From positions 1-42,961 of the forward strand of contig CAKTBC010000005.1 in NCBI GenBank assembly GCA_934533005.1: a DNA stretch of 42,961 bases, read 5' to 3'. The DNA is from an uncultured Oscillospiraceae bacterium. Its GTDB lineage: Bacteria; Bacillota; Clostridia; Oscillospirales; Oscillospiraceae. Positions 35,291 to 41,728 of this stretch are shown here, piece after piece (the first letter of the stretch is position 1; each line of letters begins with the position of its first letter). A program made the position numbers and the translations under genes. Below the pieces are notes generated by a model that saw nothing but the letters and a program-made list of their open reading frames with translations, made no database searches and was not told the DNA's origin.

Positions 35291-36251
35291 AGAGATTCTC
35301 GCTGCGCGGCGGGAGCTGTGCGCCGCACTTGGGGCAGAATTTGCTCGCGGCGGGGATCTTTTCGCCGCAATAGGGGCAGTATTTCGTGTCCGGCGTCACC
35401 GATGCGGCGGGGGCATCCGCCGGCACCTTCGGGAGAGCGTCGGACGCCATGGCCTGCGCGGCGGCTTCTTTATCCCTGCGCATTTTGCGGCTGAGGATAT
35501 AGAGAGCTATCACCACCACGGCAAGGAGAACGCAGCAGACGGTGGCTTTGATAGACTCTGCATGGAGAGACTGCTCCAAATCGGATTTTGCCGGTTTTTC
35601 GGCAGGGGCGTCGGTCGGTGCAGCGCTATTGCCGGGCAGGGCAGAAAACTTCATGGAGTCAATGATGCCGTTTGCGAGAGAATTCTGCTCTGGTGTGTTG
35701 GTGCCGTATACAAACCAGAAATCTGCGCGGATGGTGTTTTCGCCATAGGCGGTGAAGAAGCTCACAATATAGTCCTTTGTGCCATCCTCGCTTGTGTTGA
35801 AAAATCCAAAACGCAGGAAGCTGGTTTCTGACTGCGCATATGTCCCGGCGTTCAAGAGCTCAATGCCGCTTTCTGCAAGCTTGTCCCCCAAGGGGTCTAC
35901 GAGAGAATCTAACGTTCCGCTGTCGATAGCGGCGAGCAGACGCTCATGGCCGCCAGGGTAAGCATGCAGAGAGAAAATGCAATGTGTGGAGTCCTGAATG
36001 CCGAAGAAATGATAATCCCCATCGCCCGTAAACCATCGGTCCAGATCTTCCTGTGTGTAGGGAAGCTCGTCCACCACAGGATCAGTTTCATACGAATCCC
36101 GGGAGACGATCTTGAAATCCGCCGGTGCGGAAAAGGAAAGGCCGAGCTCGGAAGATTCGTATTCCACCGTGTCGGCAGCGAGAGCTGCGCCGGAGAGCGC
36201 AAACACCAGGGCAATGCAGAGGAAAAGGGTCGCGAAGAGCCGTTTCTTCAT
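35289..36251 (-). CDS. Secreted/membrane protein with repeated domain and zinc ribbon
   Basis: A 320-residue protein. Signal peptide at residues 1-25 ending A-L-A-A-D; one copy of the domain shared with the 397-residue neighbour at about 28-195 (L-G-L-S-F-S-A-P-A-D near the start, P-E-Q-N-S-L-A-N-G-I-I-D near the end); a polar linker; a membrane helix at about 228-247; and a C-terminal cytoplasmic zinc ribbon with C-P-Y-C-G and C-P-K-C-G (about 295-314). The domain faces outside and the ribbon inside, as in sensor-like proteins. The start at 36251 follows AAAGGCGG. Function unknown. Confidence 0.75.
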   Translation of the reverse strand: MKKRLFATLFLCIALVFALSGAALAADTVEYESSELGLSFSAPADFKIVSRDSYETDPVVDELPYTQEDLDRWFTGDGDYHFFGIQDSTHCIFSLHAYPGGHERLLAAIDSGTLDSLVDPLGDKLAESGIELLNAGTYAQSETSFLRFGFFNTSEDGTKDYIVSFFTAYGENTIRADFWFVYGTNTPEQNSLANGIIDSMKFSALPGNSAAPTDAPAEKPAKSDLEQSLHAESIKATVCCVLLAVVVIALYILSRKMRRDKEAAAQAMASDALPKVPADAPAASVTPDTKYCPYCGEKIPAASKFCPKCGAQLPPRSENL

Positions 36252-36274
36252 ATGGGACACCGCCTTTCGCTTTG

Positions 36275-36303
36275 ATTCTACACGCAAAAGAAACCGCCGT
36301 CAA
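36275..36303 (-). promoter_or_regulatory. Promoter of the 320-residue gene
   Basis: On the - strand: -35 TTGACG (36298-36303), 17-base spacer, -10 TAGAAT (36275-36280). The same segment, with a few changes, precedes the 397-residue gene. Confidence 0.7.
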
Positions 36304-36347
36304 TGAAAAACCGCGCGGTTATACACCGCACGGTTTTATGGCCCGGT

Positions 36348-36596
36348 CTAAAATTTTCCGCCGTTTGCCCGGCGGCGGGACTCCTCCGCCAGCCGGAGGA
36401 TGACTTCCTCCGGCGTCGGCTTGCTTCCCTCGCAGGGAAAGCTTTGCCAGAACGCCCGGGCGGCGGGGCTGGGATCGTTCCGCCCCATGGCGATTGCGGC
36501 GCGGATCTCCTCGCGTACCGCGTCCACGGTCGTTCCCTCGCGCTCGGCGATCTGCCGCAGCGCGTTTTCGGCGATACGAAGTTTTTTGCTGTCCAT
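36348..36596 (-). CDS. Spo0A C-terminal-like small DNA-binding protein
   Basis: An 82-residue protein of the kind usually annotated in gut Clostridia as containing a Spo0A C-terminal-like domain. The signs are an I-A-x-R-E-G-T-T-V-x-x-V-R-x-E-I helix pair (about residues 16-30), a D-P-S-P-A-A-R-A-F-W segment (about 41-50) and P-T-P-E-E-V-I (about 60-66). It may bind DNA. AGGAGG precedes the ATG at 36596. Its promoter is buried in a 13-base-arm inverted repeat, so it is tightly repressed, possibly by itself or the neighbouring XRE protein. Confidence 0.65.
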   Translation of the reverse strand: MDSKKLRIAENALRQIAEREGTTVDAVREEIRAAIAMGRNDPSPAARAFWQSFPCEGSKPTPEEVILRLAEESRRRANGGKF

Positions 36597-36610
36597 CCGG
36601 CATCCTCCTA

Positions 36611-36653
36611 ACTATTAGGCTATACATAGCCTAATAGTAGCATGCATAGCCTA
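36611..36653. promoter_or_regulatory. Operator array: perfect inverted repeat plus third half-site
   Basis: ACTATTAGGCTAT (36611-36623) and ATAGCCTAATAGT (36626-36638) are perfect inverted repeats with a two-base centre. A third half-site ATAGCCTA lies at 36646-36653, twenty bases (two DNA turns) from the second. The right arm overlaps the -10 of the small Spo0A-C-like gene. Confidence 0.8.
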
Positions 36654-36663
36654 CTTCGTGCAA
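36634..36663 (-). promoter_or_regulatory. Promoter of the Spo0A-C-like gene
   Basis: On the - strand: -35 TTGCAC (36658-36663), 18-base spacer and -10 TACTAT (36634-36639). The operator half-sites cover the -10 and the spacer, which fits repression. Confidence 0.55.
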
Positions 36664-36670
36664 TATGGCT

Positions 36671-36700
36671 TTGTATTCTTGTACCTGTAATTACATAAAA
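36671..36700 (+). promoter_or_regulatory. Possible promoter of the first XRE gene
   Basis: TTGTAT (36671-36676) with CATAAA at 36694-36699. A perfect palindrome TGTAATTACA (36686-36695) lies between the two, which may be a regulator site. The hexamers are weak matches. Confidence 0.4.
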
Positions 36701-36720
36701 AAGTAAGGCAGGGAAAAGAA

Positions 36721-36963
36721 ATGGACACGATCACCGCACTGCGCACGCGCATTCTCCGGCTCTGTGAGGAGCGAAAGCTTACGATCAACCATCTGGCGAC
36801 GATCTCGGCGCTCCCGCCGTCGAGCATCAAGAACATCCTGTATGGAAAGAGCCAGAACCCCAAGCTCCTGACGATCAAAATGATGTGCGACGGGCTGGGC
36901 ATAACGCTCGGCGAATTTTTCTCCGCGCCGGAGTTTGACGAGCTGGAGCAGGAGATCCGATAA
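36721..36963 (+). CDS. XRE family regulator, tandem copy 1
   Basis: An 80-residue single-domain Cro/CI-type HTH protein. The HTH spans about residues 8-65, with L-T-I-N-H-L-A-T-I-S-A-L-P-P-S-S-I-K-N-I-L as helices 2 and 3. The C-terminal part C-D-G-L-G-I-T-L-G-E-F-F continues into an acidic tail. These last 25 residues are identical to those of the second XRE protein and nearly so in DNA. Such small XRE proteins are usually dimeric repressors that control themselves or neighbours. AGGGA precedes ATG 36721. Confidence 0.88.
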   Translation: MDTITALRTRILRLCEERKLTINHLATISALPPSSIKNILYGKSQNPKLLTIKMMCDGLGITLGEFFSAPEFDELEQEIR

Positions 36964-36994
36964 ACAGTCCGCCCCGAACGACTTTATCTTCACC

Positions 36995-37052
36995 TACGCA
37001 CCAGCGTAACATAATTTTCAGAATTACGCAAGTGCGTATACGCACGCGCGAT
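36995..37052. promoter_or_regulatory. Operator array TACGC-N4-GCGTA before the second XRE gene
   Basis: Two perfect sites TACGC-ACCA-GCGTA (36995-37008) and TACGC-AAGT-GCGTA (37025-37038), plus an adjoining imperfect site beginning TACGC (37039-37052). The junction makes a perfect 14-base palindrome GTGCGTATACGCAC. The first two sites are 30 bases apart, centre to centre. They are unlike the sites upstream of the first XRE gene. Confidence 0.75.
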
Positions 37053-37084
37053 CATCTCAATACTATCGACTTGAGGTGATACGC

Positions 37085-37327
37085 ATGTCGGTAAAGGACG
37101 CGGTAGCGGCGCGCTTTGCAGCGCTCTGCCGGGAGCGGGAGATAAAGCCGAACGAATTGGCGACGCTTTCGGGCGTAACGCCGTCCACGGTGTACAGCAT
37201 GTTGGACGCGCGGCGGCGGGACGTCTCCGTCGTTACGGTCAAAAAGCTGTGCGACGGGCTGGGCATAACGCTGGGAGAGTTCTTTTCTGCCCCGGAGTTT
37301 GACGAGCTGGAGCAGGAGATCCGATAA
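37085..37327 (+). CDS. XRE family regulator, tandem copy 2
   Basis: An 80-residue Cro/CI-type HTH protein, paralogue of the preceding one. The recognition region P-N-E-L-A-T-L-S-G-V-T-P-S-T-V-Y-S-M-L differs strongly from copy 1, while the last 25 residues are identical. The ATG at 37085 is correctly spaced from GAGGTGAT; a GTG nine bases upstream lies within that site. It probably binds the TACGC repeats just upstream and regulates itself. The stop is followed closely by a palindromic element. Confidence 0.85.
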   Translation: MSVKDAVAARFAALCREREIKPNELATLSGVTPSTVYSMLDARRRDVSVVTVKKLCDGLGITLGEFFSAPEFDELEQEIR

Positions 37328-37353
37328 ACAAATCGACTTTTTGTGCCGAAGGG

Positions 37354-37471
37354 TTCTCTCCCTCCGTCACGGCGCTATGCGCCGCGCCACCTCCCTCGTC
37401 AGAGGGAGGCACTCGGCCCCATCTGACGAGGGGGCTGTCAGCGGCTGTAAGCCGCTGACTGGGGGAGAGAA
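37354..37471. repeat. Palindromic MITE-like element, copy 3
   Basis: Ends TTCTCTCCCTCCGTC and GACTGGGGGAGAGAA are imperfect inverted repeats. Internally there are GGCGC/GCGCC, CCTCCCTC/GAGGGAGG and CAGCGGC...GCCGCTG stems. Same family as the elements at 1709 and 22264. It fills the gap after the second XRE gene. Confidence 0.8.
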
Positions 37472-37525
37472 GACCACGCCTTCCGCTCCTGTGATTGTGA
37501 TGTTATAATAATTCGGACTAAAACG

Positions 37526-37559
37526 AAAAGGACGCACAGTCAGCGCTGTGCTTCCTTTT
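37526..37559. terminator. Bidirectional terminator between XRE and RHH genes
   Basis: AAAAGGA-C-GCACAG pairs with CTGTGC-T-TCCTTTT. On the + strand it continues CTTTTTC, giving a good T-run. On the - strand it follows the RHH stop, which lies in the loop. A consensus TATAAT occurs just upstream (37504-37509) with a poor -35, so a very short + transcript is possible but unlikely to matter. Confidence 0.7.
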
Positions 37560-37728
37560 CTTTTTCGGGATCAATGCCGTATTTCCGAAGGAGGTCTTCG
37601 ATGGCGTCATCCAGCAGACGGCTTTTGGGGATGCGCGTCTGTTTGGCAAGGTCGTTAAAGAGAGGGACAAGCTCATTTTTCATTGACGAGGTAAATCTCG
37701 TCCTGTATTTCAAAAACGGTTCGGCCAT
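37540..37728 (-). CDS. Ribbon-helix-helix DNA-binding protein
   Basis: A 62-residue protein with the ribbon-helix-helix pattern: beta strand around residues 8-14, helix A about 17-30 with L-F-N-D-L-A-K-Q, turn, then helix B about 33-50 with R-I-P-K-S-R-L-L-D-D-A-I-E-D-L-L. Members dimerise and insert the strand pair in the DNA major groove at repeated short sites. Three AGTGCC repeats upstream of its promoter are a likely target. There is no toxin gene beside it, so it is more likely a stand-alone regulator than an antitoxin. Confidence 0.75.
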   Translation of the reverse strand: MAEPFLKYRTRFTSSMKNELVPLFNDLAKQTRIPKSRLLDDAIEDLLRKYGIDPEKEKEAQR

Positions 37729-37769
37729 CGTTTTCGCCCCTTTGCGTTTCCTGTAGTTTCCTGCCGTCT

Positions 37770-37837
37770 ATTGTACCCTTTCTGTCGATTTCGTGTAATT
37801 GGTTGAAGATAGTGCCTATATAGTGCCAGATAGTGCC
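37770..37837 (-). promoter_or_regulatory. RHH promoter with three upstream AGTGCC iterons
   Basis: On the - strand: -35 TTACAC (37793-37798), 17-base spacer, -10 TACAAT (37770-37775). Three direct AGTGCC repeats (37811-37816, 37822-37827, 37832-37837) are spaced 11 and 10 bases, one DNA turn, inside a repeated GATAGTGCCTATAT block. They are on the upstream side of this promoter and of the next divergent gene. Confidence 0.65.
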
Positions 37838-37872
37838 TATATGGAAAAGCGGCAGCTCGCCACTCACGATTC

Positions 37873-37913
37873 CGCGCGGGAAAAGGCTTGCCATGCTTGC
37901 CTTTTCCCGCGCG
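37873..37913. promoter_or_regulatory. 15-base inverted repeat overlapping flippase promoter
   Basis: Perfect arms CGCGCGGGAAAAGGC (37873-37887) and GCCTTTTCCCGCGCG (37899-37913) with an 11-base loop. The right arm contains most of the -35 and part of the spacer of the promoter at 37897-37925. It can act as an operator, or as a barrier to readthrough. Confidence 0.65.
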
Positions 37914-37925
37914 TTGGTGTAAAAT
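37897..37925 (+). promoter_or_regulatory. Promoter of the SpoVB-like flippase gene
   Basis: -35 TTGCCT (37897-37902), 17-base spacer, -10 TAAAAT (37920-37925), leader of about 60 bases. Confidence 0.65.
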
Positions 37926-37989
37926 ACATTCTTACCGCATATCCTTATTATGGGATCGTGCGGTGCACCACCGCAAAGGAGGGACTGCC

Positions 37990-39693
37990 TTGTCGGAAGC
38001 CAAAAAGCAAAACTATCTCCACGGCGCGGCGATCATGGTCGGAACAACGGTCATCGTCAAGATTGCGGCGTTCTTCTATAAACTCCCGCTCGGCAGCATG
38101 AAGCTGCTCGGCGACGAGGGCTTCGCCCACTTTATGGTGGCGTACAACATCTACAGCTTTTTCCTCACGCTCGCGACCGCCGGGTTCCCGGTGGCGCTCT
38201 CGCGCATGATCTCAGAAGCGGACACGCTCGACAGGCCTGCCCAGGTGCAGCGCATCTTCCGCACCGCCGCCGGGACGCTTGCGGCCATCGGCGGATTCTT
38301 CACGCTGCTGATGCTCCTCTTCAACCGCCAGCTCGCCGCGATGATGGGCAACGTGGACGCTGCGCCGAGCATTCTCGCGCTCGCGCCCGCGGTCGTGATC
38401 GTGTGTCTCACGTCCGCCTACCGCGGCTACTGCCAGGGACGCGGGAACATGATCCCCACGGCGTTCGGGCAGGTGATCGAGGAGGTCGGCAAGCTCGTTG
38501 TCGGCCTGACGCTCGCGTATCTTCTCATCCGCGCGCACAAGCCCCTGCCGGTCGCCTCGGCGGGCGCGATCTTCGGCGTAACGGCGGGCGCGGTCGGCGC
38601 GCTCATCTACATGATGCTCTACAAGCGCCGCAACTATCCTGCGCGCCCCTACGGCACGGCGGATATCCCGGACAGCCGCGATACGATCGTCCGGTCGTTC
38701 CTTCGCATCGGCATTCCGATTGCCATCGGCTCCTCGGTGCTCTCGCTCATCAATCTGCTTGATAACGCGCTCTGCCTCAACCGGCTGCAATCCGCCGCCG
38801 GATTTGTAGAGAAAAGCGCCCGTGAGCTGTACGGCGTATACGGCAAGGCGCAGACATTCTATAACCTGCCGTCGTATTTTATCACGCCGCTCACGCTGAG
38901 CATCGTCCCGGCGATCGTCGGGAATCTTACGCGCGGCAACCGCGCCGAGGCGGGCGGGCTCGCGGAATCGTCGCTGCGCATCTCCGCGCTTGTCACGATG
39001 CCGATGGCAGTGGGGCTCTTCGTTCTCGCCGACCCGGTATTCCGTGTGATCTATTGGGGCAGCAACCCGGCGGGGCCGGGGCTTTTGAAGCTGCTCGCCG
39101 TTGCGTCGTTCTTTGTGTGCATGTCCATGATGTGCAACGCCATTTTGCAGGCGAGCGGGAAGGAAAAGCTCCCCATCGTCAGCACCGCCGTGGGCGGCGT
39201 TGTGAAGATCGCGGTCAACTGGGTGCTCGTCGGCACCGCGGCCATCAACATCCAGGGCGCGCCGGTCGGCAGCATCTGCTGCTTTGCGATCATCTGCATT
39301 ATGGATTACGTATTCCTTTGCCGGACGCTCGGCAGTTCTCCTCGGCTGGGCCGCGTGCTCGGCGCGCCGCTCCTCTCAAGCCTTGCGATGGGCGTTGCGG
39401 CATGGGCGGTGTACGGGCTTGCGCGCATCCCGCTGCGCGGCATGAACGAGCGGCTTGCCATGGCGGCAGCGATGGTCGTTGCCATTGCCGCAGCAGTGGT
39501 CGTGTACGTTGTGATGATCGGCCTTACCCGCGCCGTTACGATGGAGGATATGGCGCTCATCCCGCACGGGGAAAAGATCGGGCGGATCCTTCATCTGCAC
39601 ACGCTGGATGAATCGGCACACCGCCGCCCGTCCGGCAGCACACGCCGGAGCGCGAGCCGCGGCGGAGCGCATCTCAAAAAGAAGGATCGATGA
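37990..39693 (+). CDS. SpoVB/MurJ-like polysaccharide flippase (MVF superfamily)
   Basis: A 567-residue membrane protein with about fourteen hydrophobic segments, of the MOP superfamily that flips lipid-linked wall precursors or stage V sporulation lipids. The opening L-H-G-A-A-I-M-V-G and F-Y-K-L-P-L-G (about residues 26-32) is typical of SpoVB/YtgP. A TTG start at 37990 is chosen because AAAGGAGGGA is placed exactly for it; the ATG at 38035 would cut into the first helix. The last 35 residues are a basic, Ser/Arg-rich tail. It is monocistronic. Confidence 0.88.
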   Translation: MSEAKKQNYLHGAAIMVGTTVIVKIAAFFYKLPLGSMKLLGDEGFAHFMVAYNIYSFFLTLATAGFPVALSRMISEADTLDRPAQVQRIFRTAAGTLAAIGGFFTLLMLLFNRQLAAMMGNVDAAPSILALAPAVVIVCLTSAYRGYCQGRGNMIPTAFGQVIEEVGKLVVGLTLAYLLIRAHKPLPVASAGAIFGVTAGAVGALIYMMLYKRRNYPARPYGTADIPDSRDTIVRSFLRIGIPIAIGSSVLSLINLLDNALCLNRLQSAAGFVEKSARELYGVYGKAQTFYNLPSYFITPLTLSIVPAIVGNLTRGNRAEAGGLAESSLRISALVTMPMAVGLFVLADPVFRVIYWGSNPAGPGLLKLLAVASFFVCMSMMCNAILQASGKEKLPIVSTAVGGVVKIAVNWVLVGTAAINIQGAPVGSICCFAIICIMDYVFLCRTLGSSPRLGRVLGAPLLSSLAMGVAAWAVYGLARIPLRGMNERLAMAAAMVVAIAAAVVVYVVMIGLTRAVTMEDMALIPHGEKIGRILHLHTLDESAHRRPSGSTRRSASRGGAHLKKKDR

Positions 39694-39751
39694 AAACCGG
39701 GTAATATTCGCCAAAAAAGAACGCAAAACCGGGCATTCACTGAATTTCCTC

Positions 39752-39855
39752 TTGCGTTATGGTGAAAAATATGATACGGTTTCCGGGCGCACAAAAAAAG
39801 ACGCTTTTTTGCGCCGAAAAATGAATTACAGCGGCTCGGCGCCCGGTTGGCGCCG
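39752..39855 (+). promoter_or_regulatory. HU promoter and structured 5' leader
   Basis: A likely promoter has -35 TTGCGT (39752-39757), 17 bases and a weak -10 TACGGT (39775-39780). The leader holds two hairpins: 39786-39815 (GGCGC with A-run paired to T-run and GCGCC) and 39837-39855 (CGGCGCC, CGGTT loop, GGCGCCG). The first may instead terminate the flippase gene. Hairpins before a highly expressed gene may protect the mRNA. Confidence 0.45.
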
Positions 39856-39888
39856 GCTGCGGGTTGTAAACAAAAGAGGAGGATATCC

Positions 39889-40167
39889 ATGAACAAAACA
39901 GAACTTATCGCTCAGGTCGCCGAAAAGACCGGCCTGTCCAAGAAGGACAGCGAGCTCGCTGTCAACGCTTCTCTCGAGACCATCACCGAGTCCCTCATCC
40001 AGGGCGAGAAGGTGCAGCTCGTCGGCTTCGGCGCTTTCGACGTCAAGGAGCGCGGCGTCCGCATGGGCCGCAACCCCAAGACCAAGAAGGAGATCGAGAT
40101 CCCCGCTTCCCGCGTTCCCCAGTTCAAGGCCGGCAAGGCTCTCAAGGAAGCCGTCGATAAGAAGTAA
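39889..40167 (+). CDS. hup: DNA-binding protein HU
   Basis: A 92-residue nucleoid protein that bends and compacts DNA as a dimer. It begins M-N-K-T-E-L-I and has the V-G-F-G-A-F motif (about residues 44-49) and the arm segment G-x-N-P-K-T (about 58-63) with Lys/Arg and Pro, then a final helix A-G-K-A-L-K. AGGAGG precedes the ATG. Codon choice is strongly biased, as expected of an abundant protein. It ends with its own terminator. Confidence 0.97.
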   Translation: MNKTELIAQVAEKTGLSKKDSELAVNASLETITESLIQGEKVQLVGFGAFDVKERGVRMGRNPKTKKEIEIPASRVPQFKAGKALKEAVDKK

Positions 40168-40178
40168 GATATTTTCCG

Positions 40179-40217
40179 AAGAGCTGCCCCAATTCCCGGG
40201 CGGCTCTTTGCTTTTTT
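40179..40217 (+). terminator. HU terminator
   Basis: AAGAGCTGCCC pairs with GGGCGGCTCTT (40179-40208) with one wobble, followed by TGCTTTTTT. The lspA ribosome site begins right after it. Confidence 0.85.
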
Positions 40218-40233
40218 GGCGGAAGGAGCCGGT

Positions 40234-40740
40234 ATGACAGCTAAGAAAAAAACCGTGATCGGGTATGTTCTCGCCTCGCTTGCGATCATCGCAGCGGATC
40301 AGGCGCTCAAGGCGTGGGTCGTGCGGAACATCCCGCTCAACGCCGCGACCGCGCAGCAGCGCGCGCTGATCCCCGGCATCGTACATCTCACGCACATCCG
40401 CAACAGCGGCGTTGCCTTCGGCATGTTTTCCGGCGGGCGGTGGCTCTTCCTCGCACTGCTGGCGGCGTTCTGCGTGATCGTTATCTGGGCGCTCGCGTGC
40501 AACAAGCTCAGCGCGCCGTGGGAGCGCTGGCTCGCGGTGCTCGCCATGGCCGGGGCGATTGGCAACGGCATCGACCGTGCGCTCTACGGCTACGTTGTGG
40601 ATATGTTCGAGCTCGAATTCATGCACTTCGCGGTGTTCAACATCGCAGACATCGCCATCAACGTCTGCTGCATCCTCTTTGTGCTGCTCATGCTGCTGCG
40701 CAAGGAGCCGGAGAAGCCGGAGCTGACGGAAGAAAAATAA
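40234..40740 (+). CDS. lspA: Lipoprotein signal peptidase II
   Basis: A 168-residue membrane aspartic protease that removes signal peptides from lipoproteins such as the PhnD-type protein in this window. It has four membrane helices. Catalytic aspartates are in N-G-I-D-R (about residue 112) and F-N-I-A-D-I-A-I (about 139). N-S-G-V-A-F-G near 60 is the other conserved motif. The ATG at 40234 follows GGAAGGAG. Length is normal. Confidence 0.95.
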   Translation: MTAKKKTVIGYVLASLAIIAADQALKAWVVRNIPLNAATAQQRALIPGIVHLTHIRNSGVAFGMFSGGRWLFLALLAAFCVIVIWALACNKLSAPWERWLAVLAMAGAIGNGIDRALYGYVVDMFELEFMHFAVFNIADIAINVCCILFVLLMLLRKEPEKPELTEEK

Positions 40741-40745
40741 GAACC

Positions 40746-40779
40746 GCCCGCCGCACGGGAAGATCACCGTGCGGCGGGC
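40746..40779. terminator. Hairpin after lspA
   Basis: A 13-base perfect stem GCCCGCCGCACGG/CCGTGCGGCGGGC with an eight-base loop, without a T-run. It may attenuate transcription into the following esterase gene. Confidence 0.6.
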
Positions 40780-40801
40780 GCTGTCATAGAAGGAGAGAAC
40801 C

Positions 40802-41728
40802 ATGCCGGAATATACCTATCATCCCGATTTGCGGCCGTATGCGCGCATGAAATTCCCGCTCTCGCCGCGGCTCGTGCGTCTTTCGCAGGGACCGATGGCG
40901 CTTTTGTACGCCATGCAGCGGAGCGATAAATCGCTGCGCGTTTCGCGCGGGAGCGTACCGCGGCCGGACGGGAGCCGGATGCGCATGCTCCTTTACTCCC
41001 CCGTGGGGGAGACGGGCACGACGCCGTGCCTGTACTTTTTCCACGGCGGCGGGTTTGCGTTTAATGCCGCGCCGCACCACTTCGCGCTGGCGAGAGAGCT
41101 CGCCCGCGCGCTCGGCGTGCGCGTTGCGATGCCGGATTACCGTCTCGCGCCGCGGCATACGTTTCCCGCGGCGCACGAGGACGCGCTCACGGGCTACCGC
41201 TTCCTTTTGGAGAACGCCACAGCGCTCCGTATCGACCCGGGAAAAATCGCCGCCGCGGGCGACAGCGCGGGCGGCAACCTTGCCGCGGCGCTCTGCCTTA
41301 TGGCGCGTGAGGCGCGTCTTCCGATGCCGTGCGCGCAGATGCTGCTCTACCCGGTGCTCGACGCGCGCATGGAAACGGAAAGCTATAAGCGCTTTACCGA
41401 CACGCCCATGTGCAATACGCGCGATATGGGAAAATACTTTGCCATGTACGCGCCCGGCCCGTCTGCCGCGCCGCGGGAGTGGCTCTCCCCGGCGGAGAGC
41501 GCGTCGGTGCAGGGGCTTCCGTGCGCGTACATCGAAACGGCGGAGTATGACTGCCTGCGGGGCGAGGGCGCGGCATATGCCGCGCGGCTCGCTGACGAAG
41601 GCGTGGCGTGCGAGTATCACGCAATAAAAAACGCCATGCACGGCTACGATATCGCGAGTAAGAGCGATTTTCTGAAGGCCGTGATGGCGTATCGTATCAA
41701 ATTTTTGTGCGACGCTACGGAAAAATGA
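40802..41728 (+). CDS. Alpha/beta hydrolase, HSL-type esterase
   Basis: A 308-residue cytoplasmic esterase of the hormone-sensitive-lipase family, acting on short acyl esters. The oxyanion motif H-G-G-G-F is at residues 81-85, nucleophile Ser155 in G-D-S-A-G (153-157), probable acid Asp250 in E-Y-D and base His280 in A-M-H-G-Y. No signal peptide. AAGGAGAG precedes ATG 40802. The 3' end overlaps the convergent YuiD-like gene by 14 bases, so the two transcripts are complementary at their ends. Confidence 0.92.
   Translation: MPEYTYHPDLRPYARMKFPLSPRLVRLSQGPMALLYAMQRSDKSLRVSRGSVPRPDGSRMRMLLYSPVGETGTTPCLYFFHGGGFAFNAAPHHFALARELARALGVRVAMPDYRLAPRHTFPAAHEDALTGYRFLLENATALRIDPGKIAAAGDSAGGNLAAALCLMAREARLPMPCAQMLLYPVLDARMETESYKRFTDTPMCNTRDMGKYFAMYAPGPSAAPREWLSPAESASVQGLPCAYIETAEYDCLRGEGAAYAARLADEGVACEYHAIKNAMHGYDIASKSDFLKAVMAYRIKFLCDATEK

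Noticed and set aside
36611..37052. CRISPR array
   Set aside because: The repeats are short operator-like sites with no regular spacer units, and no cas genes are present.
37504..37565. Short + strand RNA from a consensus TATAAT after the third palindromic element
   Set aside because: The -35 (TTCCGC) is poor and the product would be only about 50 bases, mostly the terminator itself.
37540..37728. RHH protein as antitoxin of a toxin-antitoxin pair
   Set aside because: No small partner gene lies beside it on the same strand; the neighbours are a terminator and the divergent flippase.
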